From Anagrus nilaparvatae (taxonomy: Eukaryota > Arthropoda > Insecta > Hymenoptera > Mymaridae): a stretch of DNA of 64,000 nt. The notes below the pieces were generated by a model. That model searched no databases, was not told where the DNA came from, and saw nothing but the letters and a program-made list of their open reading frames with translations. Shown piece by piece: positions 23,284 to 35,927 of the stretch. The stretch is from contig JAKSXM010000132.1 of NCBI GenBank assembly GCA_022575985.1, positions 7,936,001 through 8,000,000 on the forward strand, given 5' to 3'. Each line of letters opens with the position of its first letter. The first letter of the stretch is position 1. The translations under genes were made by a program, and so were the position numbers.

Positions 23284-24820
23284 GGTACTCGCGCAAAAAA
23301 AACCATGATGGTTTACCATATGGTTAACCACCAGGTATTTTAAAAAAAATAATAAAACCCCAGGGTGAAAGTAAACCTTGCAGGTAGAAGCGGATACCCT
23401 GGGGGTATAATTTTCAATTTTTCAACCCAAAATATTTTCCGATTTTTCAAGATGCCATACCATAAAACATAAAAATATTAATTTTTAATTGTACAAGGGG
23501 GTTTTTTAGGGTCAGAAAAATGAATTTGAGGTTGAAAATTGTTTACCCTCACGCATTTTAAAGTATTCTATGTTAAAGAAATATGTACTATGATAACGAA
23601 AATTTGTACATTGAATATGAGTTTTGAAGTTTTTTAAAAGAAAATAATTTTACACATTAGTTATAAATCGGAAAATACGTTTGGACGAAAAATTGTATAT
23701 TTTCCATCCAAAATTTATTTTTCTCACCCTCAAAAACCCCTTGTAAAGTTAAAAGTTAATATTTTTAAGTTTTATGGTCCGCCATCTTGAAAAATCGGAA
23801 AATATGTTGGATCGAAAAATTGAATATTTTCCATCCTAAATTCATATTTCTTTCCCTAAAAAACCCTCTTGTAAAGTTAAAAGTCATTAATTTTAATTTT
23901 TATGGTCCGCCATCTTGGAAAATCGGAAAATATTTTGGGTTGAAAAATTGAAAATTATACCCCCAGATTATCCGCTTCTACCTGCAAGGTTTATAGGGAT
24001 CATCCTGGGGTCTCTTTATTTTTTTTTTTTGGTGACGTCCCACTGTGATGAAAATTTTTTTTCCAAAATTTTTTTATTTTTTATTCTTATACTAAAACTC
24101 TCTAAAAATACATAAAAAAAATTTTAGAATGATTCAAAAATTATTAATAGTATTTAAGTCCCCTTTTATAAAGCGCCCAGCTACTCTTTCTTTATAAAAA
24201 AAAATCTTTAAACGTGTTTTTCTCGAAACTACTTTTTGGTACCTGGTTACATAAATTACCAAAAATTGTCTGGTCCGATTGTCTCCAAATTTTTTCCAGA
24301 TACTCTCCACAAGTGTAGTTTTTGCGTGAACTAGAAGTTTGCAAAAAATTTTATTTCCTTCCATATTTTTTTGTAAAATAACCAGAAAAAAAAATTGCGT
24401 TTTTGAAAAATTTTTTTAAAATTTGCATAACTTTTTTTTTTTTTTGCCAATCTTGATAATTGTAGGTCACGCTATAACTATACTCATATTATTTAAGATT
24501 TTTGTTGTGTTTTTTTTCTACGTGCTGTCAAACTTCAGTTATCCATGTAACCATCAGGACGTTTTAGCAAAAACACATGAATTTAAAAGAAAAATTTTAT
24601 GTATAAAGAATAAAAAAAATTAATAAAAAAAAATTATTTTTACATACTTCTATACTTTATTTATATAATCCTAAAAAATGTTTCCATTATCTCAAACCGT
24701 TTTCCCTAAAATCAATTTTTTATTTTTACTCAAATACCGAGCGCGCACAGTGGGACGTTACCTTAAATACCTGGTGGTTAAAAATCTGGTAAACCATCAT
24801 GGTTTTTTTGCACGAGTACC
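23284..24820. mobile_element. 1.54-kb palindromic element, GGTACTCG ends
   Basis: Starts GGTACTCGCGCAAAAAAA then CCATGATGGTTTACC, and ends with the reverse complement, GGTTTTTTTGCACGAGTACC. Both arms carry ACCACCAGGTATTT / AAATACCTGGTGGT. Inside are repeated blocks around GGTCCGCCATCTTG, shared with the element at 38.6-39.3 kb. No coding capacity. Confidence 0.75.
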
Positions 24821-25960
24821 ATCTCCCAGTTTTGAAATTAAAAATCGATTTTTATTTTAAATTGATTTGTGTTCAAAAAATATTCAAGAATATAGAAAAA
24901 AAATTTTAATGAATCCCGCAAATAATAAAGCAACAACAGCGCCTAAAAATGAAATGACTAATATGCACGAATACAAGTTAAACGCCTTTTTCTCAAAATG
25001 ATAACAAAAAAAGTATTGGTCCGTTTTTTTTTTAAATCTATTTTTTATGAAATTCTACGAATCTTCATCTAAAATGAACCTGATCGGAAGATTATTTTGG
25101 TCTTTAGACCTCCGTTTTGAGGTTAAAATTACGTCAAATTTCGCCTTTTTCTATTACCTTCATAACTTTTTTAATAGTTAATATTTTTCATTAACGTATG
25201 AAGATTCGCAAAAACTCGTGTACTTTATTATTTTTTATTATATTTTTATGTTTTTCCATCTCATCTTATGTAAAAAAAGAGAACATAAAAAAATTTTTTT
25301 ATTGTGTTCATTATTAGTGTATATAATCGCAGTAAAAAATCTTTATATTATGGAATGAACATTTTGAGCAAACTATATAAAAAAAAACTTTATTTTTACT
25401 CAAAACTGACGGGACCCAGATAAATAATTAAATTAAATAATTAAAACAGATAAATAATTATTTAACGTTTACTACCCCGATTAGTTTTACATGCTTTATC
25501 GCCTTAAATACAATAATTTAATAAAAATCACATAGAAATACGTAACATAACCAAAAAGTTTGACTTTCGCGCTGTCTCGCTTAATCTTCTATAACTTCCA
25601 TATTATTCAATATAACATTATAAATTTTTTTTCCATATTCTTAAGCTATTTTCGAACCCAAAAAAACCAAAAACAAAAAATCGATTTTTTTTTCCGTCGG
25701 GTACGACCTGCCACCTTAAATAAAAGTGCATACCTTTAACATATACGGTTTCTGAACAATAAGTGAAGCAGGTATTTGCAAATCTTTAAAACCAGTACCT
25801 TAAAAATTTATATGGCATAATATTCTTGGTATTAGGGCTAAGGACCTAAAAATTTTAAATCAGCGTATCAAAAAACTTATCTTCCACTTTTAAGTAGTAT
25901 TGCACATAGTTCAAATAAAAATGCATACCTGTAACATATACGGCTTCTGGACAATAAGTG
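24821..25960. other. Featureless AT-rich DNA
   Basis: No gene seen. A block of about 50 bp near 25725 recurs near 25913 (GCATACCTTTAACATATACGG and its variant). Confidence 0.5.
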
Positions 25961-25964
25961 TAAA

Positions 25965-27270
25965 AGAAACATTAGAAAACTTGAATCCAATTTTTTATGT
26001 CATAATATTTTTCGAAAATTTCTCTTTGCTTCATTTTCTTTTGCTCATAGGCAATTTTCAAGAAAAAAATCTATATAAAATTCCCCTAAAATCTTAATTA
26101 AAAAGATATGAAAAAATAAATTATAATATGAATTTGCTAATTAAGCTTACCTATGTATCGGAATATCTATAATGCAAATCTAATTAAAAATAAAACTTTA
26201 TACAGTATTTGAAATTTCTTTGAAAGTTTCCTTTTTCCAAAACTAGTGATTAAAAAACCCCTGCAGAAAATTTCGTGGAATAGAAAAAGCCTCAGCGAAA
26301 GAACCAGGTTTCAAATTTATGCTGTTGGATTTTATAATTTTCTACATTGAAAGCAATAATTTTTTTAAAATAATAAAAGAAATTTAAATTTTAAAGGTTA
26401 CCTTAAAGATATTTTATTTCTGTACATAAGATTTAAAACAATGAAATTTATGGAATTGAACTTAAATAATATGTCCGTTTCTGTTATCATCTCATTAATT
26501 TAATAAACGTTGATTTATTGGATTTTTTTAAATTTTATTTCTTGAAATTTTTTTTTGCATTATTGACTTTATAATTCAAATTTGAAAAAAAAATGTTTTT
26601 ATTTTTTTTGTTTGGTTAAGTTTGTAATATTCAAAAGATTTCTTAATGTTTGGTTTAAAAAAACCAACAAGGTCAATGTTCAATTAATTTAACCTAAAAT
26701 AAAAATAATTTTTTCAATTTTGAATTAATGTCAATAATGCGATGAAAGTTTTCAAGACGTAAAATTAAAAAAAATCCAATAAATTATGTTTGATAAATTA
26801 ATAAGATGATAACTGAAACGGCCATATTATTTACGTTCAATTCCATAAATTTGATTGTTATAAATCTTATTTGCAGAAGTAAAATATCTACAAGGTAACC
26901 TTTAAAATTTAATTTTGTTTTGAATTTAAAAAAAAATTATTTCTTTTAATGTAGGAATTAAACAAACCAATAACATAAATTTCAAACCTGGTTCTTTCGC
27001 TGATTCTTTTCCTTTTCCACGAAATATGCTTTGGGTTTTTGGTCAACAAATTTTCAAAGAGTGTATGCAATTTTATATTTAATTAAATTTGCATTATAGA
27101 TATTTAAATTCTTCACTCCCTAGAAAAAAAAAATAGATATTTCGATATATTGGTAAGCTTAATTATCAAATTCATATTACAGTTTATTTTTTCTTATCTT
27201 TTTAAATAATGCGAAGAGAAATTTTTGAAAAATGTCATGACATAAAAAATTTCAGTCAAGTTTTCTATTT
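25965..27270. repeat. 1.3-kb inverted repeat, diverged arms
   Basis: The left arm (about 25965-26560) pairs with the right arm (about 26690-27270) in reverse complement. Matching blocks include GAACCAGGTTTCAAATTTAT against ATAAATTTCAAACCTGGTTC, and GGTTACCTT against AAGGTAACC. Arms have many differences, so this is an older palindromic insertion. No ORF. Confidence 0.75.
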
Positions 27271-27829
27271 ATTCTTTTCCAGTTATTAGAGGTACCCACT
27301 TTAATTTGAAGTTTGTGCAGAGCTTATCAAGGTTGAATCTGTGAATAAAAATAGGATTTTTCGATTTAAAATTCTAGAAATTGAAACTTCTGGATTCTTT
27401 AATTCATATATAGCCATTAATCAAGTTATATGTCCTTTTGAATTTAAAAAAAAAATTTGAAAATTTATTGCCTATGGGCGGTGATGTTAGAGCTTGAAAT
27501 TTCTTTCATTTTTGAAGTATTTAATTAACAAAGACTTTCTTATTAAACTAGAGGGCAAGCCCTCTCAGATCATATTTCACGTTGAATCGAAATAAAACTG
27601 TGGTTTAATTCATAAATAAAATTAATTGTACAGTGAGATGTCAATTTCAAATAATGAACTTTTTTCATAATTTTAACAAACCATCATTATTTTTATTTTC
27701 AATTTATCTCAACAAAAAAATATTGCATTATTGCCAGAACCCTTTTCATCCCTCAAAATAAATTTTTCTTTTAAATTTTTTAACAGGATGACGAAATACT
27801 CGAATTTATTTTTATATGTTATGTGTTGC
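27271..27829. other. Non-coding AT-rich DNA
   Basis: No gene or repeat recognised. Confidence 0.5.
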
Positions 27830-30187
27830 ATCTACAAATATAATTAATTTTCGGTTAAGTTAGGTTAGAAATTTAGAGTAAAAACCATATTTTCAGATCT
27901 TAATACTTTTATAGAAATAAATTAGGTACTACATTCAAAAAGAAAAAATGTTGCTATTAATTTTATTTCTTTAGGCAAAAAATTGTAAAAAAAAATTTTT
28001 TTAAACATTACAAATCAGATCCAAAATTTGACTATAAACGGGTTATGCTAAGCTAGATTAAGTTAGGTTGAAATTAATTTTTTTTTAGGTTGAGTTTAAT
28101 ATATACTTGAAGATTAATCAGATATTGTAATCAAATTTAGAAACTTAATTTTTATATTTTCTCAGCATACTTTAGTAAATTATTATAAAAGAAAGTTGGT
28201 AACAGTTTTAATGTTCAAAAATCTTCAGCAAAGGATCTTGTTATAGTAAAAAATAAATAAATTAGGTACTACATTCAAAAAGAAAAAATATTGCTATTAG
28301 GTAATTTTATTTTTTTAGGTAAAAAATGTTGAAAAAAAATATTTTCAAAAATTAAGTTTTAGATCCAAAAAATTGACTATAAAATATATTTCTAAAACTA
28401 GTACTCCAACAGAAAAAAATGAGGTACTACTTTCAAAAAGGAAAAAATATCGATGTTTTTTTTATTTTCTTAGGCAAGGTTGGATTGGGTTAGGTTGGGG
28501 TGGGTTGGGTTAGGTTAGGTTAGGTTGGGTTGGGTTGGGTTCGGTTGGTTGGGTTGGGTTGGGTTGGGTTGGGCTAGGTTGGGTTGAGTTCGGTTGGGTT
28601 GGGTTGAGTTGGGTTAGGTTCGGTTGGGTTAGGTTTGGTTGGGTTGGGTTGGGTTGGGTTGGGTTGGGCTAGGTTGGGTTGGGTTGGGTTCTATTCGTTT
28701 AGGTTAGGTTAGAAATTTAGAGTAAAAACCATATTTTCAGATCTTAATACTTTTATAGAAATAAATTAGGTACTAAATTCAAAAAGAAAAAATGTTGCTA
28801 TTAACATTTTTAAAAATTAAGTTTCAGATCCAAAAAATTGATTATAAAAGATATTTCTAAAACTAGTACTCCAACAGAAAAAAATGAGGTACTACTTTCA
28901 AACAGGAAAAAATATCGATGTTTTTTTTTATTTTCTTATGCAAGGTTGGATTGGGTTGGGTTGGGTTGGGTTGGGTTGGGTTGGGTTGGGTTGGGTTGAG
29001 TTCGGTTAGGTTGGGTTGGGTTGGGTTGGGTTCGGTTGGGTTGGGTTGGGCTAGGTTGGGTTGAGTTCGGTTAGGTTGGGTTGGGTTAGGTTGGGGTGGG
29101 TTGGGTTGGGTTCGGTTGGGTTGGGTTAGGTTAGGTTAGGTTGGGTTGGGTTAGGTTAGGTTGGTTTGGGTTGGGTTAGGTTCGGTTAGGTTGGGTTGGG
29201 TTAGGTTGGGGTGGGTTGGGTTGGGTTCGGTTGGGTTGGGTTAGGTTAGGTTGGGTTGGGTTGGGTTCGGTTGGTTGGGTTGGGTTGGGTTGGGTTGGGC
29301 TAGGTTGGGTTGAGTTCGGTTGGGTTGGGTTGGGTTGGGTTGGGTTAGGTTTGGTTGGGTTGGGTTGGGTTGGGTTGGGTTGGGTTGGGTTGGGCTAGGT
29401 TGGGTTGGGTTGGGTTCTATTCGTTTAGGTTAGGTTAGAAATTTAGAGTAAAAACCATATTTTCAGATCTTAATACTTTTATAGAAATAAATTAGGTACT
29501 AAATTCAAAAAGAAAAAATGTTGCTATTAACATTTTTAAAAATTAAGTTTCAGATCCAAAAAATTGATTATAAAAGATATTTCTAAAACTAGTACTCCAA
29601 CAGAAAAAAATGAGGTACTACTTTCAAACAGGAAAAAATATCGATGTTTTTTTTATTTTCTTATGCAAGGTTGGATTGGGTTGGGTTGGGTTCGGTTGGG
29701 TTCGGTTGGGTTGGGTTGGGTTGGGTTGGGTTGGGTTGGGTTGAGTTCGGTTAGGTTGGGTTGGGTTGGGTTGGGTTGGGTTGGGTTCGGTTGGGTTGGG
29801 TTGGGCTAGGTTGGGTTGAGTTCGGTTAGGTTGGGTTGGGTTAGGTTGGGGTGGTTTGGGTTGGGTTGGGTTGGGTTGGGTTAGGTTAGGTTAGGTTGGG
29901 TTAGGTTAGGTTGGGTTGGGTTAGGTTCGGTTGGGTTGGGTTAGGTTGGGTTGGGTTGGGTTGGGTTGGGTTGGGTTGGGTTGGGCTAGGTTGGGTTGGG
30001 TTGGGTTGGGTTGGGTAGGTTTGGGCTAGGTTGGGTTCTATTCGTTTAGGTTAGGTTAGAAATTTAGAGTAAAAACCATATTTTCAGATCTTAATACTTT
30101 TATAGAAATAAATTAGGTACTACATTCAAAAAGAATAAATGTTGCTATTAATTTTATTTTTTTAGGTAATAAATTTTGAAAAGTAAT

Positions 30188-30572
30188 TATTTTTTTTTTT
30201 TTTTTTTTTTTTTTTTATGAATTTATCGTTCGAATTGATGAATTTTCGAACGAAATTTTTATCTCAAATAAAAAATTTTTTCTGCTTTTTTTAAGATCAG
30301 CAGTTCAATCTAACATCTTTCTATAAATTAAAAATTTAATTTCTTGAAAATTAAAATTTTTAAAAAAATTAATATTTGATATAATGATTTGAAAAAATCG
30401 TTAACTAAATACTACATGTTAGGTTTAATAAAAAAAAGATACGATTAATTCGTACACCTATCAGTGTTGAGTTAAATAAATCAAAAATTGATTTCATTTG
30501 TTCGGTTAATCATCGTTAAAGCCTTAAAATTAATTAATTTCATCAATTCGAACGATAAATTCATAAAAAAAA

Positions 30573-30606
<34 letters not shown>

Positions 30607-31046
30607 ATTATAAATTCAGCTTGGATGCGTAACAGCTGTATTTGAGATAACAAAGCGTTCCTGGAGGCTGAGAATCTGCGGTCCCCCTGGTAGTCTAGTT
30701 GGTTAAAACACCAGTGTACAGAACTGGAGATCGTGGGTTCAAATCCCTCCCAGGGCCCGTTTTTTTATCTCAAATAAAAAATTTTTTCTGCTTTTTTTAA
30801 GATCAGCAGTTCAATCTAACATCTTTCTATAAATTAAAAATTTAATTTCTTGAAAATTAAAATTTTTAAAAAAATTAATATTTGATATAATGATTTGAAA
30901 AAATCGTTAACTAAATACTACATGTTAGGTTTAATAAAAAAAAGATACGATTAATTCGTACACCTATCAGTGTTGAGTTAAATAAATCAAAAATTGATTT
31001 CATTTGTTCGGTTAATCATCGTTAAAGCCTTAAAATTAATTAATTT
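30188..31046. mobile_element. SINE-type insertion with repeated tail and poly(T)/poly(A) runs
   Basis: Flanked by TTGAAAAGTAAT on both sides (about 30174-30185 and 31045-31056), a likely target duplication. A 280-bp block beginning ATCTCAAATAAAAAATTTTT occurs twice in direct order (about 30261 and 30763). The first copy is framed by inverted TCATCAATTCGAACGATAAA and its complement next to long T and A runs. A tRNA-like sequence precedes the second block. Looks like two nested insertions of one SINE. Confidence 0.65.
30684..30756 (+). ncRNA. tRNA-like head of a SINE
   Basis: A 73-nt cloverleaf-like sequence: acceptor CCCCTGG with CCAGGGC (6 of 7 pairs), anticodon arm CCAGT-GTACAGA-ACTGG with U33 and apparent anticodon ACA, T arm GTGGG-TTCAAAT-CCCTC with one mismatch. 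The D stem is poor. A T-run follows. The tail matches the SINE at 38.1 kb, so I read it as tRNA-derived repeat rather than a working tRNA. Confidence 0.6.
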
Positions 31047-31378
31047 GAAAAGTAATATTTTTAAAAATTAAGGTTTAGATCCAAAAAATTGATTATAAAA
31101 GATATTTCTAAAACTAGTACTCCCACAGAAAAAAATGCGGTACTACTTTCAAAAAGTAAAAAATATCTTAGAAAATATCAATTTTCTTAGGCAATAAATT
31201 TAAAAAAAAAATTTTTTTAAACATTACAAATCAGATAAAAAATTTGACTATAAACGGGTTATGCTAAGCTAGATTAAGTTAGGTTGAAATTAATTTTTTT
31301 TTAGGTTGAATTAGGTTTGGTTGTGTTGGGTTTGGTTGGGTTGGGCTAGGTTGGGTTAGGTTAGATTGGGTTAGGTTG

Positions 31379-31740
31379 TTTTTCCAAGGCAAGCAGATCG
31401 ATAGGAATTACCCGAGCCACTACCTGGATTGCCGGCTCTGATACAGTCTTGTATGAGCAAGCCAAGGTTAGGTTATGCCCCCTGCCTCTGTACTGTCTTT
31501 AGTTTCTTACAGTTCTTTTTTATGCGCACATTATCTGCTCACACCGTTGCACGGCACCTTAGAGCAAGTTGGAGTTAACTTTTGTCATCAACAGCCTCCT
31601 TTTCCCTGATCTGGGACCACCGATGTTTGTCATCAGCCACGAGAGATACTTTGTCACCCGGCCAGCCTGGAAAAGAGTTATTACAATGTATATTAACATG
31701 GAACATGTTAATTGGATGGGGTATTTGAAAAGTCCGGCTT
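31379..31740. other. GC-rich island of unknown origin
   Basis: About 360 bp near 48% GC in an otherwise strongly AT-rich region. No long ORF with known motifs; short frames on both strands look incidental. May be part of an unrecognised repeat. Confidence 0.45.
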
Positions 31741-32088
31741 GGAAGGGGGGGGGGTGAAAAAGTGACGCTCTTAGGGGGGTGGTCAAAAATTGACGCTTTT
31801 AGGGGGGGGGGGTCATAAATTGACGTTTTCAGGGGTGGGGGTTAAAAATTGTCGCTTTTAGGGGGGGGGGGGGTCATAAATTGACGCTTTCAGGGGGTGG
31901 GTCAAATTTGACGCTTTTATGGTGGGGGTCAAAAATTGACGTATTCAGGGGTGGGGGTTAAAAATTTACGCTTTTAGGGGGGGGGGGGGGGTGAAAAATT
32001 GACGCTTTTAGGGTGGGGGTCAAAAATTGACGCTTTTAGGGGGGTGTGAAAAAGTGACGTTTTTAGGGGGGGGGGGTGAAATGGACTT
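31741..32088. repeat. G-rich minisatellite around AAAAATTGACGCTTTTAGGG
   Basis: About a dozen imperfect tandem units of 25-40 bp, with GTCAAAAATTGACGCTTTTA separated by G-runs of 4 to 14. The G-run length varies, so local base accuracy may be limited. Confidence 0.85.
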
Positions 32089-32265
32089 CGATTCAGGGAC
32101 TTTTGGTGCAGAAGTACCTAGGACCTATGGTGCAAAAGTACCTAGGGACCTTTGGTGCAGAAGTATCTAGGGACTATGGTGCAGAAGTCCCTAAAGACCT
32201 TTGGTGCAGAAGTCCCTAAAGAACTTTGGTGCAGAAGTAGCTAGGGACCATTGGTGCAGAATTTT
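32089..32265. repeat. Minisatellite, unit GGGACCTTTGGTGCAGAAGT
   Basis: About seven tandem copies of a unit of roughly 25 bp with TTTGGTGCAGAAGTACCTAG. Sits directly before the Penelope fragment. Confidence 0.85.
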
Positions 32266-32383
32266 TAAGAATTTATTGTAAAAATTAATAAAAAATTAAT
32301 TCATATTATTGGTACAGAAAACCCTCCTCATCAGGTAGATATCTCAATTTTAACTTTGCCACACAAAACATCAAAAAATTGGC

Positions 32384-33215
32384 ATGATCTACACTTTAAT
32401 TGATAAGGCCATCCTATTGTCTGAAACATGTTACCATACTGAGAATCTAAATATAGTAAAACAGCTTCTAATTAACAACAGTTATCCAACAAAATTCATT
32501 GACTTTTATATGAAAAAAAGGGTTAATACATTAAAGTATAGGATTACCAATGCTATTGAAAACAACACTCAATATGACATAAACAAGCAAATCTTAGCCA
32601 AGAAACCCAAAGTTAATATTCCACATGTAGAAGGATTTTACAATAGCATGAGTGGTATGCTCAAAAAATATGGCATTGTACCCATACCTAATATCACCAA
32701 CAATAACAGCAATCTAGTCATCAAAGCCAAAGATAGGACTCCTAAGGGTGAAATTACTAATGTGATATACAAAATTGATTGTGAGCAATGCGATGCAACT
32801 TATGTTGGACAAACCAAAAGAGAAGCATCTGTACGTATAGGTGAACATAAAGCTGGTATTGATAGAATCATCAAAAAGGAAATTAAATTGGCTAAAGAAA
32901 AAGAAAAAGAGAAATCAGTACCACCTGTAAGTACAAGAATTCTTAGAAGTATGAATAAGAATAAGAATAATCCTACAATAGAAGTTCCTGATGACAACAA
33001 CAACAATAAAAAAGACGGCACATAGCACCAATAAAAAAGATGAAGAAAAAGTTGTCACACAACATTACATTGATAGCAAACATAATTTTAAATGGGATAA
33101 TTTTTCCATTTTAGACAGAGAACCCAATTATCATAAACGTAATACTTCTGAGGTACTTCACATCAATACACAATTAAACCCTATCAACCTAAAAGAAGAA
33201 TCACAGTCTTTTTAA
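32384..33215 (+). pseudogene. Penelope GIY-YIG endonuclease fragment, frameshifted
   Basis: Residues about 125-150 of the first frame hold the endonuclease core with Y...YVGQT, matching the GIY-YIG signature, with a Cys pair (CEQC) in front as in Penelope elements. A Lys/Glu-rich insertion follows (KEIKLAKEKEKEKS). The continuation in the overlapping frame from 32991 carries the HYIDSKHNFKWDNFSILDRE block. One frame change separates them. Confidence 0.85.
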
Positions 33216-33847
33216 ACCATATTTATCTGTGATTCATAGAATGAAAAAGTACATGCATTAATTGTTTACATAAAACAACTTTACGTTACCATGACAACAT
33301 ACCTAGTCACTATTTCATAATTCTTTTATCGATTAAAAATCATCACATATATTTTAACTAAATATCAATGGATGTCACTACCACTACCTTTTTACAAACA
33401 TATTAAAATTATTATTATTTCAACTGTAATGTTTATTTTAGACATAATTAATGTTATACATTTTACAATCAGATATATTTATTTATTTATTTACTATTGT
33501 TTAATTATTAATTTTAAGCATTCTGTGATAATAGTTTAATAACGTACATTTAATTTATTCTTATATTTTTTATATGACTTGTTAATATGATAATGACTTA
33601 TGGTATGTAATAATTAGAATTTAATATTTGCAAACACATTAGGTTAAATTATTTTTCAAAATTTTTTTTTTTTTTTTTACAGATTTTTTAATCATGAATA
33701 TTAAGATTCTAAGATTTTTATGACCTTAGGCTCTATACACCTATTTTTAATGCTATTAATAATTATATCACAAGTAAGATCCATTTAATTAATAATACAT
33801 CATGTTCAATTCATGTATATTTAAACTTTTGTTAATTTTTTGTAGAT

Positions 33848-33880
33848 TTGATAAGGGTCTCAAATAGAGACCGAAACGTC
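33848..33880 (+). ncRNA. Degenerate hammerhead-ribozyme-like motif
   Basis: TTGATAAG, then stem GGTCTC-AAATA-GAGACC, then GAAACGTC. This matches hammerhead order (CUGAUGA, stem II, GAAAC) with two core changes, and Penelope elements are known to carry hammerheads near their ends. The core changes suggest it no longer cleaves. Confidence 0.55.
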
Positions 33881-33910
33881 ATTATAAAATAAATAAAATC
33901 ATTTTTTACT

Positions 33911-34477
33911 CAAAAGAAGGTCAAATTATTTCATATTTTATTTTTCTTACACTCGAGTAATAACTCTAATCAAAATTATAATTAATTTTCTATTAGTTCA
34001 AACATTTTTCTTTAAAATTTATTATTATTTTTACAGTTCATATTATTAAAAATTAAAAAATTAATAATTAAAAATTGTCTACAAATTTATATACAGTGCG
34101 CCACTAACACTACAGAGCATGAATGAAACGGCCAAGTAGATAAAGATGACGAAATTTTTAGAGATTGTATAATAAAATAATTATTGTATTTCTTATTTCT
34201 GTATTTTTTATACACAATTTTATTAATAATTAAGTATTTTAAAAGATAATAAAAATTAGAACTAATGAAATAAATAATGAAAAAATCAGCTCAACCAATC
34301 ACAACACGAATAAATAAGACGAAAAATTATGTCACATGAGTTTTTTAGAGATAGAAATTTACCTCAAGAAAAAAATATTGAATATGAATGCAAACACTGA
34401 TTACTATTCCTCGAAATAAATTTTTCTTTTGTCCTGGACGGCGAAATTTTACAATTGGATGACGTGTGCACAAACCG
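33911..34477. other. Non-coding DNA between Penelope and the right inverted end
   Basis: No gene recognised. Confidence 0.5.
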
Positions 34478-35927
34478 GTTATAAATTTTTTATTTACGTT
34501 TTATTACATTTACTCAAGTCAAATCGTGGTTTATTGTGTTAAGTTATTGGTCGTCATGAAATTAGTTCTACTGCAGGTTTTTTGAGCCGCTGATCACGAA
34601 ATTTGGGGTCTCTCCGGGAAATATTTGTGGAACACCCTTAAATTTGCAAAAACTGCCTTCAAAAAGAGGTTTTTTTTATTACTGTTTATCCTCTGTACTC
34701 TAATCCCGTATTGCAGAGACTTACAACAATCACACCAAGCATCCACAACTTTCTGCATTGTTTAATGTCGCTTTAGGTCGCTTGCTGAGTTTTTGGGCCG
34801 CTGATAAGTTATTTAATTAAAAAAATATTTCTTAAAAAAATTCCCGAAATAATTGATCAGTAACCAAAAAAACCCATATGGTTCAAAATTAGACAATCAA
34901 AGTGCGAAAATAGCAAAGATATCATTTGCCATTTACGGGATTCTATTGTCCCGTTTTTGCACTTTTTAACATATTACATACATTTATGTAATTTTTAAGG
35001 TTGTTGTTCGGTACAGATAGCGAACCTAGCGGATTATTTCATTTTAACAAAATTTAATATTATTATTATTATAAGTAAAAAAAAATAGAAATATTTGCTT
35101 ATTACGAATTGCAGAAGAAAAATTATGACTATTTTTATTGATGAATACTTTATTTTTTTTATAAAAATTAATAAAAATTAATAAAAACTTAAAAACTTTG
35201 TTTTTTTTCTATTTTGGAGTTTAATATTTCTGATACAAAATGGTCAATTCCCTTGAAATTTTAAAATGATATTCTAATACTATTCATTAACTTTAACATG
35301 AATTTTCGTTTACATCTGACATCTCATTTAGAAGCATTTACAAAAAGACGCTAGATTTCAATGCATTTTCCGCGTCTTCCTATCCTAACAATGTATAAGA
35401 ATTGATATTGGAGTTTAATAACTCGTAATTACAATAAATGGTGATTTATCTTAATTTTTTAACAGTAGATGTATTTTCATGTTATTAATCCCCTGCTAAA
35501 ATTATATTCCTTCCTGACGTTGACGCATGTACCGAACAAATGTGAATTAAGTTTTTTTAAATCCCAAATTCTGGATTAATTTAGTTCCTAAATAAAATTA
35601 CTTATAAAACACATATTTAAAAAAAATATTTATCTGTATTTTTTTAGTTGCTGTTGAAACATAATCTATTCAAGAATCAGAACTTTTAGAGTGGAATTAA
35701 ATCCTTTGGGTGAATCATGACTTCTGAAAGCAAATTCTGAATAAAATTTGGATTAAGTGTTTAATTAATGACTTTATTGAACATAATTTTTAAAGAATAT
35801 TAGTTAATGAATTTCTCGATCAAGAGGGCTAATTAAATAAATCAATGATTTATTAAACTCAACATGATACGTAGATGCCTTCCGCAATGAGTTTTTTTAT
35901 AAATAAACTTTTAATATGGATGTATTA

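Larger units (their letters stand above)
27830..31378. repeat. Higher-order repeat of TTGGG/TTAGG arrays and a spacer unit
   Basis: Three large arrays of GGGTT pentamers (28475-28710, 28943-29437, 29668-30052), with a smaller one at 31312-31378, mix TTGGG, TTAGG and TTCGG units. Each large array ends GGTTCTATTCGTTTAGG, then a unique spacer (TTTAGAGTAAAAACCATATT and following) that recurs at about 27860, 28710, 29437 and 30052. Thus array plus spacer forms a unit of about 720 bp. The end piece near 27975-28090 recurs at 31190-31310. Frames of the type GWVGLGWVGLG are repeat artefacts. Confidence 0.85.
32340..33910 (+). mobile_element. 5'-truncated Penelope-like retroelement
   Basis: The 213-aa frame at 32384-33025 starts inside the linker after the reverse transcriptase (MIYTLIDKAILLSETCYH) and carries the GIY-YIG-type endonuclease typical of Penelope elements: VIYKIDCEQCDATYVGQTKR then RIGEHK. 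A frameshift near 33000-33025 moves the C-terminus (DREPNYHKRNTSEVLHINTQ) to the next frame, ending at 33215. The reverse transcriptase is missing. The 3' tail includes a hammerhead-like motif near 33850. A dead copy. Confidence 0.88.

Noticed and set aside
29216..29809. Long GWVGLG-type frames
   Set aside because: Direct translation of the GGGTT pentamer array; no start context or gene structure.
30684..30756. Functional tRNA gene
   Set aside because: Acceptor and T-stem mismatches, weak D stem and a shared SINE tail argue for a tRNA-derived repeat.
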